Below, piece after piece: positions 52,588-62,100 of a stretch of DNA of 64,000 nt (positions are counted from its first letter, which is position 1; every line of letters begins with the position of its first letter). Origin of the DNA: Syngnathus acus (taxonomy: Eukaryota > Chordata > Actinopteri > Syngnathiformes > Syngnathidae); NCBI RefSeq assembly GCF_901709675.1, contig NC_051094.1, positions 6,041,001-6,105,000 on the forward strand, given 5' to 3'. The position numbers and the translations under genes are program-made. The notes under the pieces are model-generated. The model searched no databases, was not told the origin of the DNA, and saw only the letters and a list, made by a program, of their open reading frames with translations.

Positions 52588-52790
52588 AATACCACTTTCC
52601 TACAGCATCTACCAGCTCAGTGGCCGAGTGGTAGAGTGTCCTCCCTGAGATTGGAAGGTTGTGGGTTCGAACCCCGGCCGGGTCATACCAGTGACTCTAA
52701 AAATGGTACCCATTTCTTCCCTGCTTGGCACTCAGTGTAAGGGGTTGAAATGGGGCTCCGCTGCTGCTCACGATCATTGGGACTTTAATT
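52588..52790 (+). mobile_element. tRNA-derived SINE, shortened
   Basis: The head carries an A box (GTGGCCGAGTGG) and a B box (GGTTCGAACCC), i.e. an internal RNA polymerase III promoter. The body CATACCAGTGACTCTAAAAATG, then CCTGCTTGGCACTCAGTG and the end CGATCATTGGGACTTTAA, match a common teleost tRNA-SINE; the middle of the usual body appears missing. The paralogous segment at 56138-56150 lacks the insertion (AAGTGTTATAAAATC), which fixes its limits to about 52588-52790. Confidence 0.8.
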
Positions 52791-52912
52791 TATAAAATCA
52801 AGATTACCCAAAGAGAAGCATAATCTCCCCGTTGTTGCATGACAGCGCATCCCTTCATGAAATAAAGTTAGCCGTGAGCTTGGAGAAAACGCGCATGAAA
52901 GTGGTGATCTTA
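52791..52912 (+). repeat. Repeat segment shared with 56146-56267
   Basis: From AAAATCAAGATTACCC through CTCCCCGTTGTTGCATGAC and GCTTGGAGAAAACGCGCATG the sequence is nearly identical to 56146-56267. Together with unit R it shows that an older segment of about 360 bp was duplicated within this region. Confidence 0.8.
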
Positions 52913-53019
52913 AGCTCCCAAGAGAGCAAGGAAAAACTAAAAAAAACCCTACTAAAAGAAAGAAATAGTCATTTTATTTCATCGTATTTATATATTTATC
53001 ATAAATGTATTATTTATTC

Positions 53020-53095
53020 ATATAAAGGCCGGTCCACGAAAATATTTCTGACACGTAACCGGTCCGTGGCGCAAAAAAGGTTGGGGACCACTATT
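53020..53095 (-). mobile_element. hAT-type transposon end
   Basis: Read on the - strand the end is AGTGGTCCCCAACCTTTTTTG followed by a GCGCCACGGACCGG motif, the standard terminus of a large vertebrate hAT family. Only this end was found; the opposite end is not evident. The same tip (CAGCGGTCCCCAACC) is at 60377-60391 next to the inverted copy of the following element. Confidence 0.65.
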
Positions 53096-53146
53096 CGCTT
53101 GTGAGCTACTCCATAAAACCATATATATTCCAGGCAATATGAGCGA

Positions 53147-53218
53147 GGCTTCCATAGTGTAGTGGTTAGTGGTCTGGGCTCTCACCCCAGCGACTCAGGT
53201 TCGAGTCTCAGTGGGGCC
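53147..53218 (+). other. tRNA-like sequence (Glu/Val type), copy 1
   Basis: A 72-nt segment with an A box (TAGTGTAGTGG), a perfect 5-bp anticodon stem CTGGG/CCCAG around the loop CTCTCAC (anticodon CTC, Glu), and a B box GGTTCGAGTC. The 5' part resembles tRNA-Val. The acceptor stem pairs at most positions, but the T stem is poor, so a functional tRNA is unlikely. A homologous copy lies inverted at 60238-60309. It is best read as the head of a tRNA-derived repeat. Confidence 0.6.
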
Positions 53219-53295
53219 TAAAAATTTTACCATAGAAAATTTGCAACACAGTTGCTCGTGTGCTGCCCCATATAACCATACTCCTCCCTAAAGCT
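53219..53295 (+). repeat. Spacer between tRNA-like head and telomere-like array
   Basis: Contains TTTGCAACACAGTTGC and GCTGCCCCATATAACCATAC. The reverse complement of 60169-60237 has the same blocks in the same order, so the spacer is part of the duplicated composite rather than unique sequence. Confidence 0.75.
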
Positions 53296-54217
53296 TAGGG
53301 TTAGGTTTAGAGCTAACGGTTAGGCTTAGTGAATAGTTACAGTTAGCTAGCTCTAGAGTTAGGGTTAGAGCTAGGGTTAGGGTTAGTGGCTACGGTTAGG
53401 GTTACAGCTAGCGTAAGGGTTAGGTTTAGAGCTAGAGCTAGGGCTAGGGTTAGAGCTAGGGTTAGGTTTAGAGCTAGCGTTAGTGGTTAGGGTTAGGGTT
53501 AGGGTTAGAGCTTGGGTTAGAGCTAGGGTTAGGGTTAAAGTTAGGGTTAGAACTAGGGTTAGGTTAGGGTTAGAGCTAGGGTTAGAGCTAGGGTTAGGGT
53601 TAGAGCTAGGGTTAGGTTTAGAGCTAGAGCTAGAGCTAGAGCTAGGGTTAGGGTTCGTGGCTAGGGTTAGAGCTAGGGTTAGAGCTAGGGTTAGGGTTAG
53701 AGCTAGGGTTAGGTTTAGAGCTAGGGTTAGGGCTCGTGGCTAGGGTTAGAGCTAGGGTTAGGGTTAGAGCTAGGGTTAGGGTTAGTGGCTACGGTTAGGG
53801 TTACAGCTAGCGTAAGGGTTAGGTTTAGAGCTAGAGCTAGGGTTAGAGCTAGGGCTAGGGTTAGAGCTAGGGTTAGGTTTAGAGCTAGCGTTAGTGGTTA
53901 GGGTTAGGGTTAGAGCTTGGGTTAGGGTTAGAGCTTGGGTTAGGGTTAGAGCTAGGGTTAGGGTTAAAGTTAGGGTTAGAACTAGGGTTAGGTTAGGGTT
54001 AGAGCTAGGGTTAGAGCTAGGGTTAGGGTTAGAGCTAGGGTTAGGTTTAGAGCTAGAGCTAGAGCTAGGGTTAGGGTTCGTGGCTAGGGTTAGAGCTAGG
54101 GTTAGGGTTAGAGCTAGGGTTAGGGTTAGAGCTAGGGTTAGGGTTAGAGCTAGGGTTAGGGTTCGTGGCTAGGGTTAGAGCTAGGGTTAGAGCTAGGGTT
54201 AGGTTAGGGTTAGAGCT
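53296..54217 (+). repeat. Degenerate telomere-like array, G-rich on + strand
   Basis: About 920 bp of hexamer-based sequence mixing GGGTTA and GAGCTA words. There is a higher-order repeat of about 404-411 bp: GTGGCTACGGTTAGGG occurs near 53387 and 53790, and GCTAGCGTTAGTGGTTAGGG near 53474 and 53885. It produces long artificial frames of Val-Arg and Leu-Gly/Glu, not genes. Not at a chromosome end, since genes lie on both sides. Confidence 0.95.
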
Positions 54218-54480
54218 TATTTTTAATAAACATTTATGTTAAAACTTGTCTGGTGTTTTATTCCTTGTTTCTTTATTTGCCAATTAAAACATAAAAATCA
54301 GACATTTGGTTAACTGCTTTATATGACAATATGTGTATGTATATCTACTGCAATTTCACATTAGATTGCTGGTTTGAAATTTACTTTATTATTATTATTT
54401 TAATAAACATTAAAAACCTGTTAAAACTTGTCTGGTGTTTTATTCCTTGTTTTTATTTTTTGGGGCATGAAAACAAAAAT
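54216..54480 (-). repeat. Repeat unit R, inverted copy
   Basis: The reverse complement of the 52236-52560 unit: AAAACTTGTCTGGTGTTTTA occurs twice (54240 and 54422), with ATATCTACTGCAATTTCACA between. With copy 1 it brackets the SINE, tRNA-like sequence and array at 52.6-54.2 kb in inverted-repeat fashion. Confidence 0.8.
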
Positions 54481-54599
54481 TTGACATTTGGTTAACTGCT
54501 TTATATGACATATGTATATGTGTTTTACGTTGTGTAATATGTGTTGGTGTCCCCCAAAATAAAGAGCAAATAGTCAAATACACATTCTTGACACGTACA

Positions 54600-54888
54600 A
54601 AAAATGCATAAAAATATTAGGTACACCTGAAAATGGTGGTGTACCTAATGTAGTGTCCTTGTGACGTCACAGATCAACCAGCCAATCAGAAAGTGGGGGT
54701 GAGGGCGGGTGTGGCACTTTTCACTTTCAGTTCAGCTTTGGCCATGATTTTTCCCTAATGAATTGGCCTGTTTTTAGGTACGCTTGAAAATGGCGGTATA
54801 CCTAAAGGAGTGTCCGTGTGATGTCACAGATCAAACAGCCAATCAGAAAGTGGGGGTGAGGGCGGGTGTGGCACTTTTCACTTAAACC
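54600..54888 (+). repeat. Duplicated GTACCTAATG-type repeat
   Basis: Two tandem units of about 170 bp share GATCAACCAGCCAATCAGAA / GATCAAACAGCCAATCAGAA, GTGGGGGTGAGGGCGGGTG and GGCACTTTTCACTT. They start about 54630 and 54795. Related GTGTACCTAATG words occur singly at 20440, 31855 and 40951, so this is a dispersed family locally expanded. Confidence 0.7.
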
Positions 54889-55662
54889 AGGGGTGCCGAC
54901 CTCGAAGGGCCGTGTTCCAATATGTTTTCCAAGTTACCCTCGTTAAACACACCTGCGTGAAAAGATTTTGGTCATTTTCACGTTCTGCAGGAGCTAAAAC
55001 TTTTCACGCAGGTGCACTTAACGAGGGAATCACACGGACACTCCATTAGGTACACCGCCATTTTCAAGTGTACCTAATAACAGGCCACTTTATTAGGGAA
55101 ATATCATGGTCAAAGGTCACAGGTGTCAAGCTCTAGTCCTCGGGGGCCGCGTTCCAATATGTTTTCCAGGTTACCCTCGTTAAGCGCACCTGCGTGAAAA
55201 GTTTTAGCTCCTGCAGAACGTAAAAGGAGCTAAAACTTTTCACGCAGGTGCACTTAACGAGGGAATCACACGGACACTCTATTAGGTACACCGCCATTTT
55301 CAAGTGTACCTAATAACAGGCCACTTTATTAGGGAAATATCATGGTCAAAGGTCACAGGTGTCAAGCTCTAGTCCTTGGGGGCCGCGTTCCAATATGTTT
55401 TCCAAGTTACCCTCGTTAAACACACCTGCGTGAGAAGATTTTGGTCCTTTTCACGTTCTACAGGAGCTAAAACTTTTCACGCAGGTGCGCTTAACAAGGG
55501 AATCACACGGACACTCCATTAGGTACACCGCCATTTTCAAGTGTACCTAATAACAGGCCACTTTATTAGGGAAATATCATGGTCAAAGGTCACAGGTGTC
55601 AAGCTCTAGTCCTCGGGGCCGCGTTCCAATATGTTTTCCAAGTTACCCTCGTTAAACACACA
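54889..55662 (+). repeat. Tandem repeat, 236-237 bp unit with hairpin, 3+ copies
   Basis: The anchor GGTCAAAGGTCACAGGTG begins at 55108, 55344 and 55581, giving periods of 236 and 237 bp; a diverged first unit starts at about 54893 (CAGGGGTGCCGACC). Each unit carries TTCCAATATGTTTTCC and CCTCGTTAARCRCACCTGCG, then the reverse complement, forming a hairpin. In the unit at 55171-55264 the inner 26 bp of the arms are perfect around a 14-bp loop. The arms resemble the ends of a palindromic hAT mini-element common in fish, here amplified in tandem with AGGTACACCGCCATTTTCA. Confidence 0.85.
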
Positions 55663-55734
55663 ACCGATTCTAAAGATTCAGTTCACTTAAGAACTGGAAT
55701 GCAAAACAGTGCTAGCAATTGCAAGTTGCTGGTT

Positions 55735-55800
55735 GAAATAGCCGACTGGATAGTGACTCGGGCTCTTGCCCAGTAAGAAGTTGGTTCGATCCCAGGTGCG
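55735..55800 (+). other. tRNA-like sequence, third type
   Basis: A-box-like TAGCCGACTGGATAGTG and B box GGTTCGATCCC with intervening GGGCTCTTGCCCAG, in which CTT would be the anticodon. Spacing between the boxes suits a pol III internal promoter. The stems are weak, so this is probably a tRNA-derived SINE head, not a working tRNA. Confidence 0.45.
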
Positions 55801-55904
55801 AAAAAATACCTAGATGTTCTTTTGTTGTGCAATTAACCTTTTGTTTATTTATTCTTTTTTTTACCTCGTGTAATGTACCTATTGAAGTGTCCATGAGGTG
55901 TACC

Positions 55905-56267
55905 TACACATATTGTCATATAAAGCACTTAACCAAATGTCTGATTTTTATGTTTTAATTGGCGAATATAAAAACAAGGAATAAAACACCAGACAAGTTT
56001 TAACATAAATGTTTATTAAAAACAATAATATTAAAAGTAAATTTCAAACCAGCAATCCAATGCGAAATTGCAGTAGATATATTGGATAATAATATTTAGG
56101 CGTATATATGCATGCACGTTATTTAAAAACTACTATAAGTGTTATAAAATCAAGATTACCCAAAGAGAAGCATAATCTCCCCGTTGTTGCATAACGGCGC
56201 ATCCCTTCATGCAATAAAGTTAGCCGTTAGCTTGGAGAAAACGCGCATAAAAGAAGTGGTCTTTCAG
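55905..56267 (+). repeat. Repeat unit R plus flank, copy 2 (SINE-free)
   Basis: Nearly identical in order to 52350-52912 (CACATATTGTCATATAAAGC, CACCAGACAAGTTTTAACAT, GCAGTAGATATATTGGATAA, ATCAAGATTACCCAAAGAGA) but without the SINE. It carries an extra TATATATGCATGC at about 56102-56114. Confidence 0.8.
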
Positions 56268-56630
56268 TGAGTGGTTCTTTCTTTCCTTGGCAAATCGTAA
56301 ATCTACATTCTGGCTTACATCGTCCACGCCAAGAGGGAGACACAACACGTTCACTGACTGATCCGTTGATGCACGGTAAGGAAGGCAGTTCACCCATGAA
56401 CTCGTTCGCGAACGGGAAAGTCAGGATTCGTTCCCTCACTGATCCGTTCTCGCGATGAACTGGAAATGCAAATCACTCACTCACTCGTTCACTCATAGAT
56501 CCGTTCGGTTGGTGAACGGGAAATGCAATCCACGACAAATCATATGAACTGAAAAAAGATAGGAAGTGATTCGTTCACTCTCGTTCACTGATGAAAAAAT
56601 CCGGTCACTCACGAGCCAACACTAATGGCC
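56268..56630. mobile_element. hAT-like terminal region rich in GTTCACTGA motifs
   Basis: Repeated GTTCACT, GATCCGTT and GTTCGCGAACGGGAA words end in GAGCCAACACTAATGG, resembling the subterminal repeats of a fish DNA transposon. Related fragments (GATTCTAAAGATTCAGTTCA) occur at about 55667 and 56887. No transposase was seen. Confidence 0.4.
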
Positions 56631-56674
56631 ACAGAAAGAGAGTAGCCTATTATTATTATATATAATATTTTGTT

Positions 56675-56692
56675 GGGGGGGGGGGGGGGGGG
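56675..56692. repeat. Poly-G homopolymer
   Basis: A run of 18 G after a TATTATTATATATAATATTTTG stretch. Confidence 0.85.
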
Positions 56693-56999
56693 TAGTTGTA
56701 TTGTTTGATGTATATGTTGTTCCCACGGGATGCTGTAATATAGAGAAAAACGTGTGCGTTGTCGACATTACCGTGGGTTTACTTGATTGTTTTTTGTCTG
56801 GTGTATTGCTTAGTTGTGTGTGTTATTGAAGTAAAAAAAAAAAAAGATCAGTGTGTGTGTGTGTGTGGGAACAATTCGTTTGAGTGAACTGATTCTAAAG
56901 ATTCAGTTCACTTAAAAGAACTGGAATGCACATCACTCCAATCTATCATTTTGTGTGTAATATGTGATAATATGATGAGACAATTAAACCTTTATTTGG

Positions 57000-58435
57000 T
57001 TTCACTGTCATAACGAATCGAAAAAGTGGCCAGAGACAAAAAAACTGTTTGACACCCACGGTCAAGAAGATCTGTGATGTGTATGTCTCAGAGAAATGCC
57101 AAGCATGTGGGCCTGTTTGAATTATGCTTTTTGCTTAGGAACTTTCTTGTTTGAGCAAGTTAACCCACAAGGAAAGGTTGTTCAAATTCTAAAAATGAGA
57201 ATATGCGCAATAGAAAATGCATGGATTATGAGCAACCTAACCTTCGCATTGGGTGGCTTGCAAAAAAAAAAAAATCCAACATGTAAGGCATGTTGATTTA
57301 TTTTCCTGCATCAGCGAGTGAAAAATGCAGACTGATACAGTAGTAACAAACACGCAAACGTGAAAACAGGACTTTTACATTACGAACACAGCATCCATGA
57401 TTGGCGCCCCCAGCCACCATTTAACATTTGCCACTTCAAATGGCAAAGCGCAGTACAAAAAAACATAACAGGCTCATTTAGGACCTAGTGAGGTACATGA
57501 ACATAAACGTGTACCCCCTGACAGCTAGACACGCAGGCAGACCATAATAATCCAGAGAAGCAGAGGTCAGACATGCACAACATGCAGCTGTTGTGTACAT
57601 GCATCATATGAGCAATACACAAACACGTTTGGATTATTCAAATGCTACATTTTTTCTTTTTAACATTCAAATATTTTTTTCCCTTCACAGCAAACAGATT
57701 TCTTGTCACACAAGAGCCTGGCCCTGTAATGCCGGAGAGCGATAGAGACGTGAGAGTAAAATGAATATTCACAGCATAACAATTGAAAATATTTTCCAAT
57801 TCCTGGGGAGTTATTGTATCCCTGAAAAAAAGAGAAACAAATCAAATATGTGTGATAACAGCGTCGTAACATCACTCAAGCAAAGCTACATCTCAGAGAG
57901 TGCAAAAAATTCTAAATGCTGAACAGCTGCAAAAGCTTTGGGACAATAGAGCTCTTTACAACACTAGAGGGCGCTATTGTTTTATCAGTTGTAGCATGAA
58001 CATGCAGACAATACAACACGAGTCCTTTTCATCGACTGTGAATTAACGGGAGTTGCGCATGAGAAGGCCACTTGTTTTTTTCTTCTTACTATTCTATCAT
58101 TTATTTTTCAAAATGAATGCTAACTGGCTAGCTAAAGGTACCTATTAAATCATCAATTTGATCAAAATATCAGATTTTCTACGTTGAGTGAAATCATATT
58201 TTAATGTTTCTAAAAATATATTCAAAATATTTTAAGGTAATTGCTGAAAATATGGAAACAACGTAGGACTTAATTGTGGTGATAATAGTGTAATCAATAA
58301 CCATTTCCGTTTTCTAGATTTATTTTTCTAGATTTATTATTATTATTCTCTTACATGGCACTCAATGAAGCACTCTCCCTATTTTATAAGAATTTGAGAG
58401 CCTTCTTGGTATCCATGGTTATCTGGTGCAATTAG
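57000..58435. other. Noncoding; possible distal 3'UTR of rasgrf2
   Basis: No gene is supported. Read on the - strand this lies 0.8-2.2 kb beyond the rasgrf2 stop codon. TTTATT (AATAAA on the - strand) occurs at 57296-57301 and 58319-58324, so either could end the transcript. The part 57300-57870 is repeat-poor and might be UTR. The assignment is speculative. Confidence 0.3.
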
Positions 58436-58439
58436 GATC

Positions 58440-58640
58440 CGTCCGTCCATCCATCCATCCATCCATCCATCTGATGGTCGCAAATGTGCTGGAGCCTATT
58501 CCAGCTGACTTTGGGCAGAAGGCGGGGCACACCCCGAACCGATCGCTAGCCGACCGCAGGGCCCACATAGACAAACAATCGTTTGCACTAACACTTACGT
58601 ACGGGGAATTTGGAGCGGTCGATCGGTACTGAATATGAAG
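58440..58640 (+). mobile_element. CCAT microsatellite plus LINE-type dispersed repeat
   Basis: CCAT units (58445-58471) precede GGTCGCAAATGTGCTGGAGCC, then CCAGCTGACTTTGGGCAGAAGG and CGGGGCACACC. This order is characteristic of a very abundant teleost retroposon tail. A shorter copy is at 17696-17782. Confidence 0.65.
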
Positions 58641-59192
58641 CGACTTTTGAACTTAAAACCCGAACGACAACGTGGTCTCTGGCATAAACAAGTTCAACAC
58701 CCCATGCATGCCATACCAAGCTCCCAAGGATGCATAAGTGCTAATTGGTTGGAGTCAGAGATGAAGCTGAAAGCCAGACATTTATGTCCCAAGCCAAAAT
58801 CATGCAGAGGAAAGCATTTTTAGGGGGCGGGGCTCTTGCAAAAGGACGAGGCTCAACACAACACAGACGACAACACGGAGACGCTAGCTAAGGTATCTCG
58901 CTGCCACGCCCTCTCCGTATGCTACATTTCTTTAGATCCAGTCCCTCCTAGCGAGCGGCAACACGCTGAGGAACGGTGAACGCGGGCCCGGCACGACACG
59001 GCACACCGTTTCGTCAAAACCCTCAATTTCCCTCATGCGATCCACGGACCAGTCGCATTTTGCTTGCAGATTCAAGACCTTTCCCAGGCTTCATCTTCAT
59101 TTGATCACTTGAGATCACATGGGATGTGGACCTCGGCAAAGAGTGGGGTGGGAGGGGGTCAGGTTTGGCAGGCTCTCAATGACGGCTATCGA

Positions 59193-62100
59193 TCAGGCAG
59201 GAAGCCGAGGCTCAATCTTCAGTGAGAGGTCATAGAGAGTATCTTCATCCATGATCAGCGTTTTATCCAGGAGGTACTGGGTCACCTGCATGGCAACGAT
59301 AATGCCCATTCTTGTATCCACATAGACATTTGGAATATGTGTTTGATAGATAATTTCTGTGTTGTAGCTCAGTGGTCTAACCCTAACCCTAGCCCTAACC
59401 CTAACCCTAACTCCAACCCTAACCCTCTAACCTTAGCCCTAACCCTAACTCCAGCCCTAACCCTTAGCCCCAACCCTAACCCTAGCACTAACCCTAACCC
59501 CAACCCTAGCTCTAACCCTAGCCCTAGCCCCAACCCTAACCCTAGCCCTAACTCCTAACCCTAGCCCCAACCCTAACCCTAGCTCTAACCCTAACCCTAG
59601 CCCTAACTTCAGCCCTAACCCTAACCCCTAACCCTAGCTCTAAGCCTAACCCCAACCCTAGCTCTAACCCTAACCCTAGCCCCAACCCTAACCCTAACCC
59701 TAGCCCTAACCCTAACCCTAACTCTAGCCCCAACCCTAACCCTAGCTCTAACCCTAGCCCTAACTTCAGCCCTAACCCTAACCCCTAACCCTAGCTCTAA
59801 GCCTAACCCCAACCCTAGCTCTAACCCTAGCCCCAACCCTAAACCTAGCCCTAGCCCTAACCCTAACTCCTAACCCTAGCCCCAACCCTAACCCTAGCTC
59901 TAACCCTAACCCTAGCCCTAACTTTAGCCCTAACCCTAACCCCTAACCCTAGCTCTAAGCCTAACCCCAACCCTAGCTCTAACCCTAACCCTAGCCCTAG
60001 CCCTAGCCCCAACCCTAACCCTAGCCCTAACCCTAACTCCTAACCCTAGCCCCAACCCTAACCCTAGCTCTAACCCTAACCCTAACCCTAGCCCTAACTT
60101 CAGCCCTAACCCTAACCCTAGCTCTAAGCCTAACCCTAGGTCTAACCCTAATTCCAGCCCTAGCCCTCAGGTGTATGGTTTTATGGGGCAGCCCAAGTGC
60201 AACTGTGTTGCAAATTTTTCCATGATAAAATATTTTCGGCTCCACTGAGATCTGAACTCGGGTCGCTGGGGTGAGAGTCCAGGGCACTAACCACTACACT
60301 ATGGAACCCACGCTTGCATTGCATGGAAGGTACGTATATGGTTTCATGGAGCAGCTCACAAGCGAATAGTATAGATCAGCGGTCCCCAACCACCTGATAA
60401 CTGATGATGTTGATGAAGATGAGCTGAGAGTCATTTACCTTCACCTGATGCTCTATCCTGTAGGGTGTCTGCTGGAACTGTCGGATCTCTCTGATGATGT
60501 GCGAAATCTATTAAAACAAAAAAAAGTCCAACCATTACGTCACAATGCACTTTGGGACTTACAGTAAGTACAGTACCATTCTCATTTTGGAAAAGTTAAC
60601 AAGTCCCTCTTCTGTAAAGTTGGGCGTTCCCTCCTCAATGAAGGCCAAGTCCGTCAGGTACATTCCCAAGTAGGGCACACATGGAGGGTTGCAACTGAGG
60701 TGACAAACAGAAAGTGGGAAGGAAGCCGTGCAATGCTGAGAAACATTTGAGAAGAGGGCTCACTTTTTCAAAGTCTCTCTCAGATTTTTAAACCTTCCCT
60801 CCGAGGACACCGTTTTTTGCAGCTTATCCATCAGCGCTTTTGTCTGTGCAGCAGCAGAACATGGGGTCAGTCACGACACAAGACGGAAAATACATTTGTC
60901 AAGTGCCGATCCTTGCGAGGTACACGCCCCGTAACAAGGTAGCTAGGGCAAGTGATGTCATCAGCCACCACAGATAAAATTTGCAGGTGGTAATGTCAAG
61001 CCCCGATTGGCAAGCTACATTTTCTCTGCAAGTCTAATCGCAGCCAATCTACCTCCAGGGGGGGACATTTGTACACAAAACAATTCGATAATCCTCGCAA
61101 AGGTTAACATTTATCAACCCAAGCGCCCCTCGGGCTGAGCGGCGTGACGAGACACCTGCTTGCTGATTTTAGCCCAGGTCTTTTTCAGACGATAGATGGC
61201 GCTGCGGTTGAGCGCCGACGTGATCTCCAGCACGCCGTTGTAGTTGTTGAGGCAGCGGCAGATGTCGGCCACCGCCACCCACTTCTCTATTGAGCTGGCT
61301 CTGGAGCCCACGTCCGTGTGGGTCATGATCTGCGAGGCCACCAGATTGCTCATCTGAGAACACCAGCAAAAAAATGGATGCAGCATATTAGAGCAAGGAC
61401 AGGCCATTTCAGCCCGTTCCGTTCTTTAACCCGGCCCACTGCTCATTTATATTGTTAGGAGTCCTGCAATATTTGTTGCATTAACTCAACCAAATTTGAA
61501 TTATTTTTGTCTCAGTTTTATTTATTTTTATTCAAGCTCCACACGTAATTGTTAATATTCAACTTTTTTTCTTCACGTTATTGTAAAAAAAATCCGTAAT
61601 TAATTCAAACTCTAAGACAACTTTTTAAGTTTAATCTCGTCATGACAACTTTAAATTTCGTCAAGTCGATTTTTAATCTCATCATATCTTTAAATGTATC
61701 ATTTTAATCTCATTATGATGACTTTTAATCGCATCATGATGATTTTTAATCGTCATGACGATTTTAAATCTCGTCCCCCCCTCGCTGGGTGACACTAATA
61801 CGCCATTGTAATAAAATAATTTGAACGACACCCACATCATTGAAGTGTTGACTTGTTTTCATGATGTATGGGGTCCTCTCTGTCTTATCAAACTTCATCC
61901 AGCCTTGGCCAAGGAACTCTCTAAGGGAGGGAAAATGAAAATCTAATGTGTCGCAAAGACAGCTTTTAAAATGCAATATAAGAAGAAAACGACTGACTCG
62001 TATGGGATGCTCCTGAAGACGATGTGATCCAGCAGCGTGATCTGCTCGGCCAGCTCCATAGCAGAGAGAGACTCGAAGCACTCCGCTTTGGGACAGTCGG

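Noticed and set aside
53147-53218. Functional tRNA-Glu gene
   Set aside because: Anticodon stem is perfect but the T stem mispairs, and the sequence lies in a duplicated repeat.
53483-54172. Open frames of 86 and 92 aa rich in Val-Arg and Leu-Gly
   Set aside because: They are translations of the telomere-like hexamer array; no stop codon arises in these words by composition alone.
53296-54217. True chromosome end
   Set aside because: Genes continue on both sides and the hexamers are degenerate with higher-order structure.
54889-55662. CRISPR-like regular spacing of repeats
   Set aside because: Units are 236 bp tandem copies without unique spacers, in a vertebrate genome.
59337-60287. Open frames of Asn-Pro and Arg-Val repeats on both strands
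   Set aside because: Same artefact from the CCCTAA-type array in the rasgrf2 intron.
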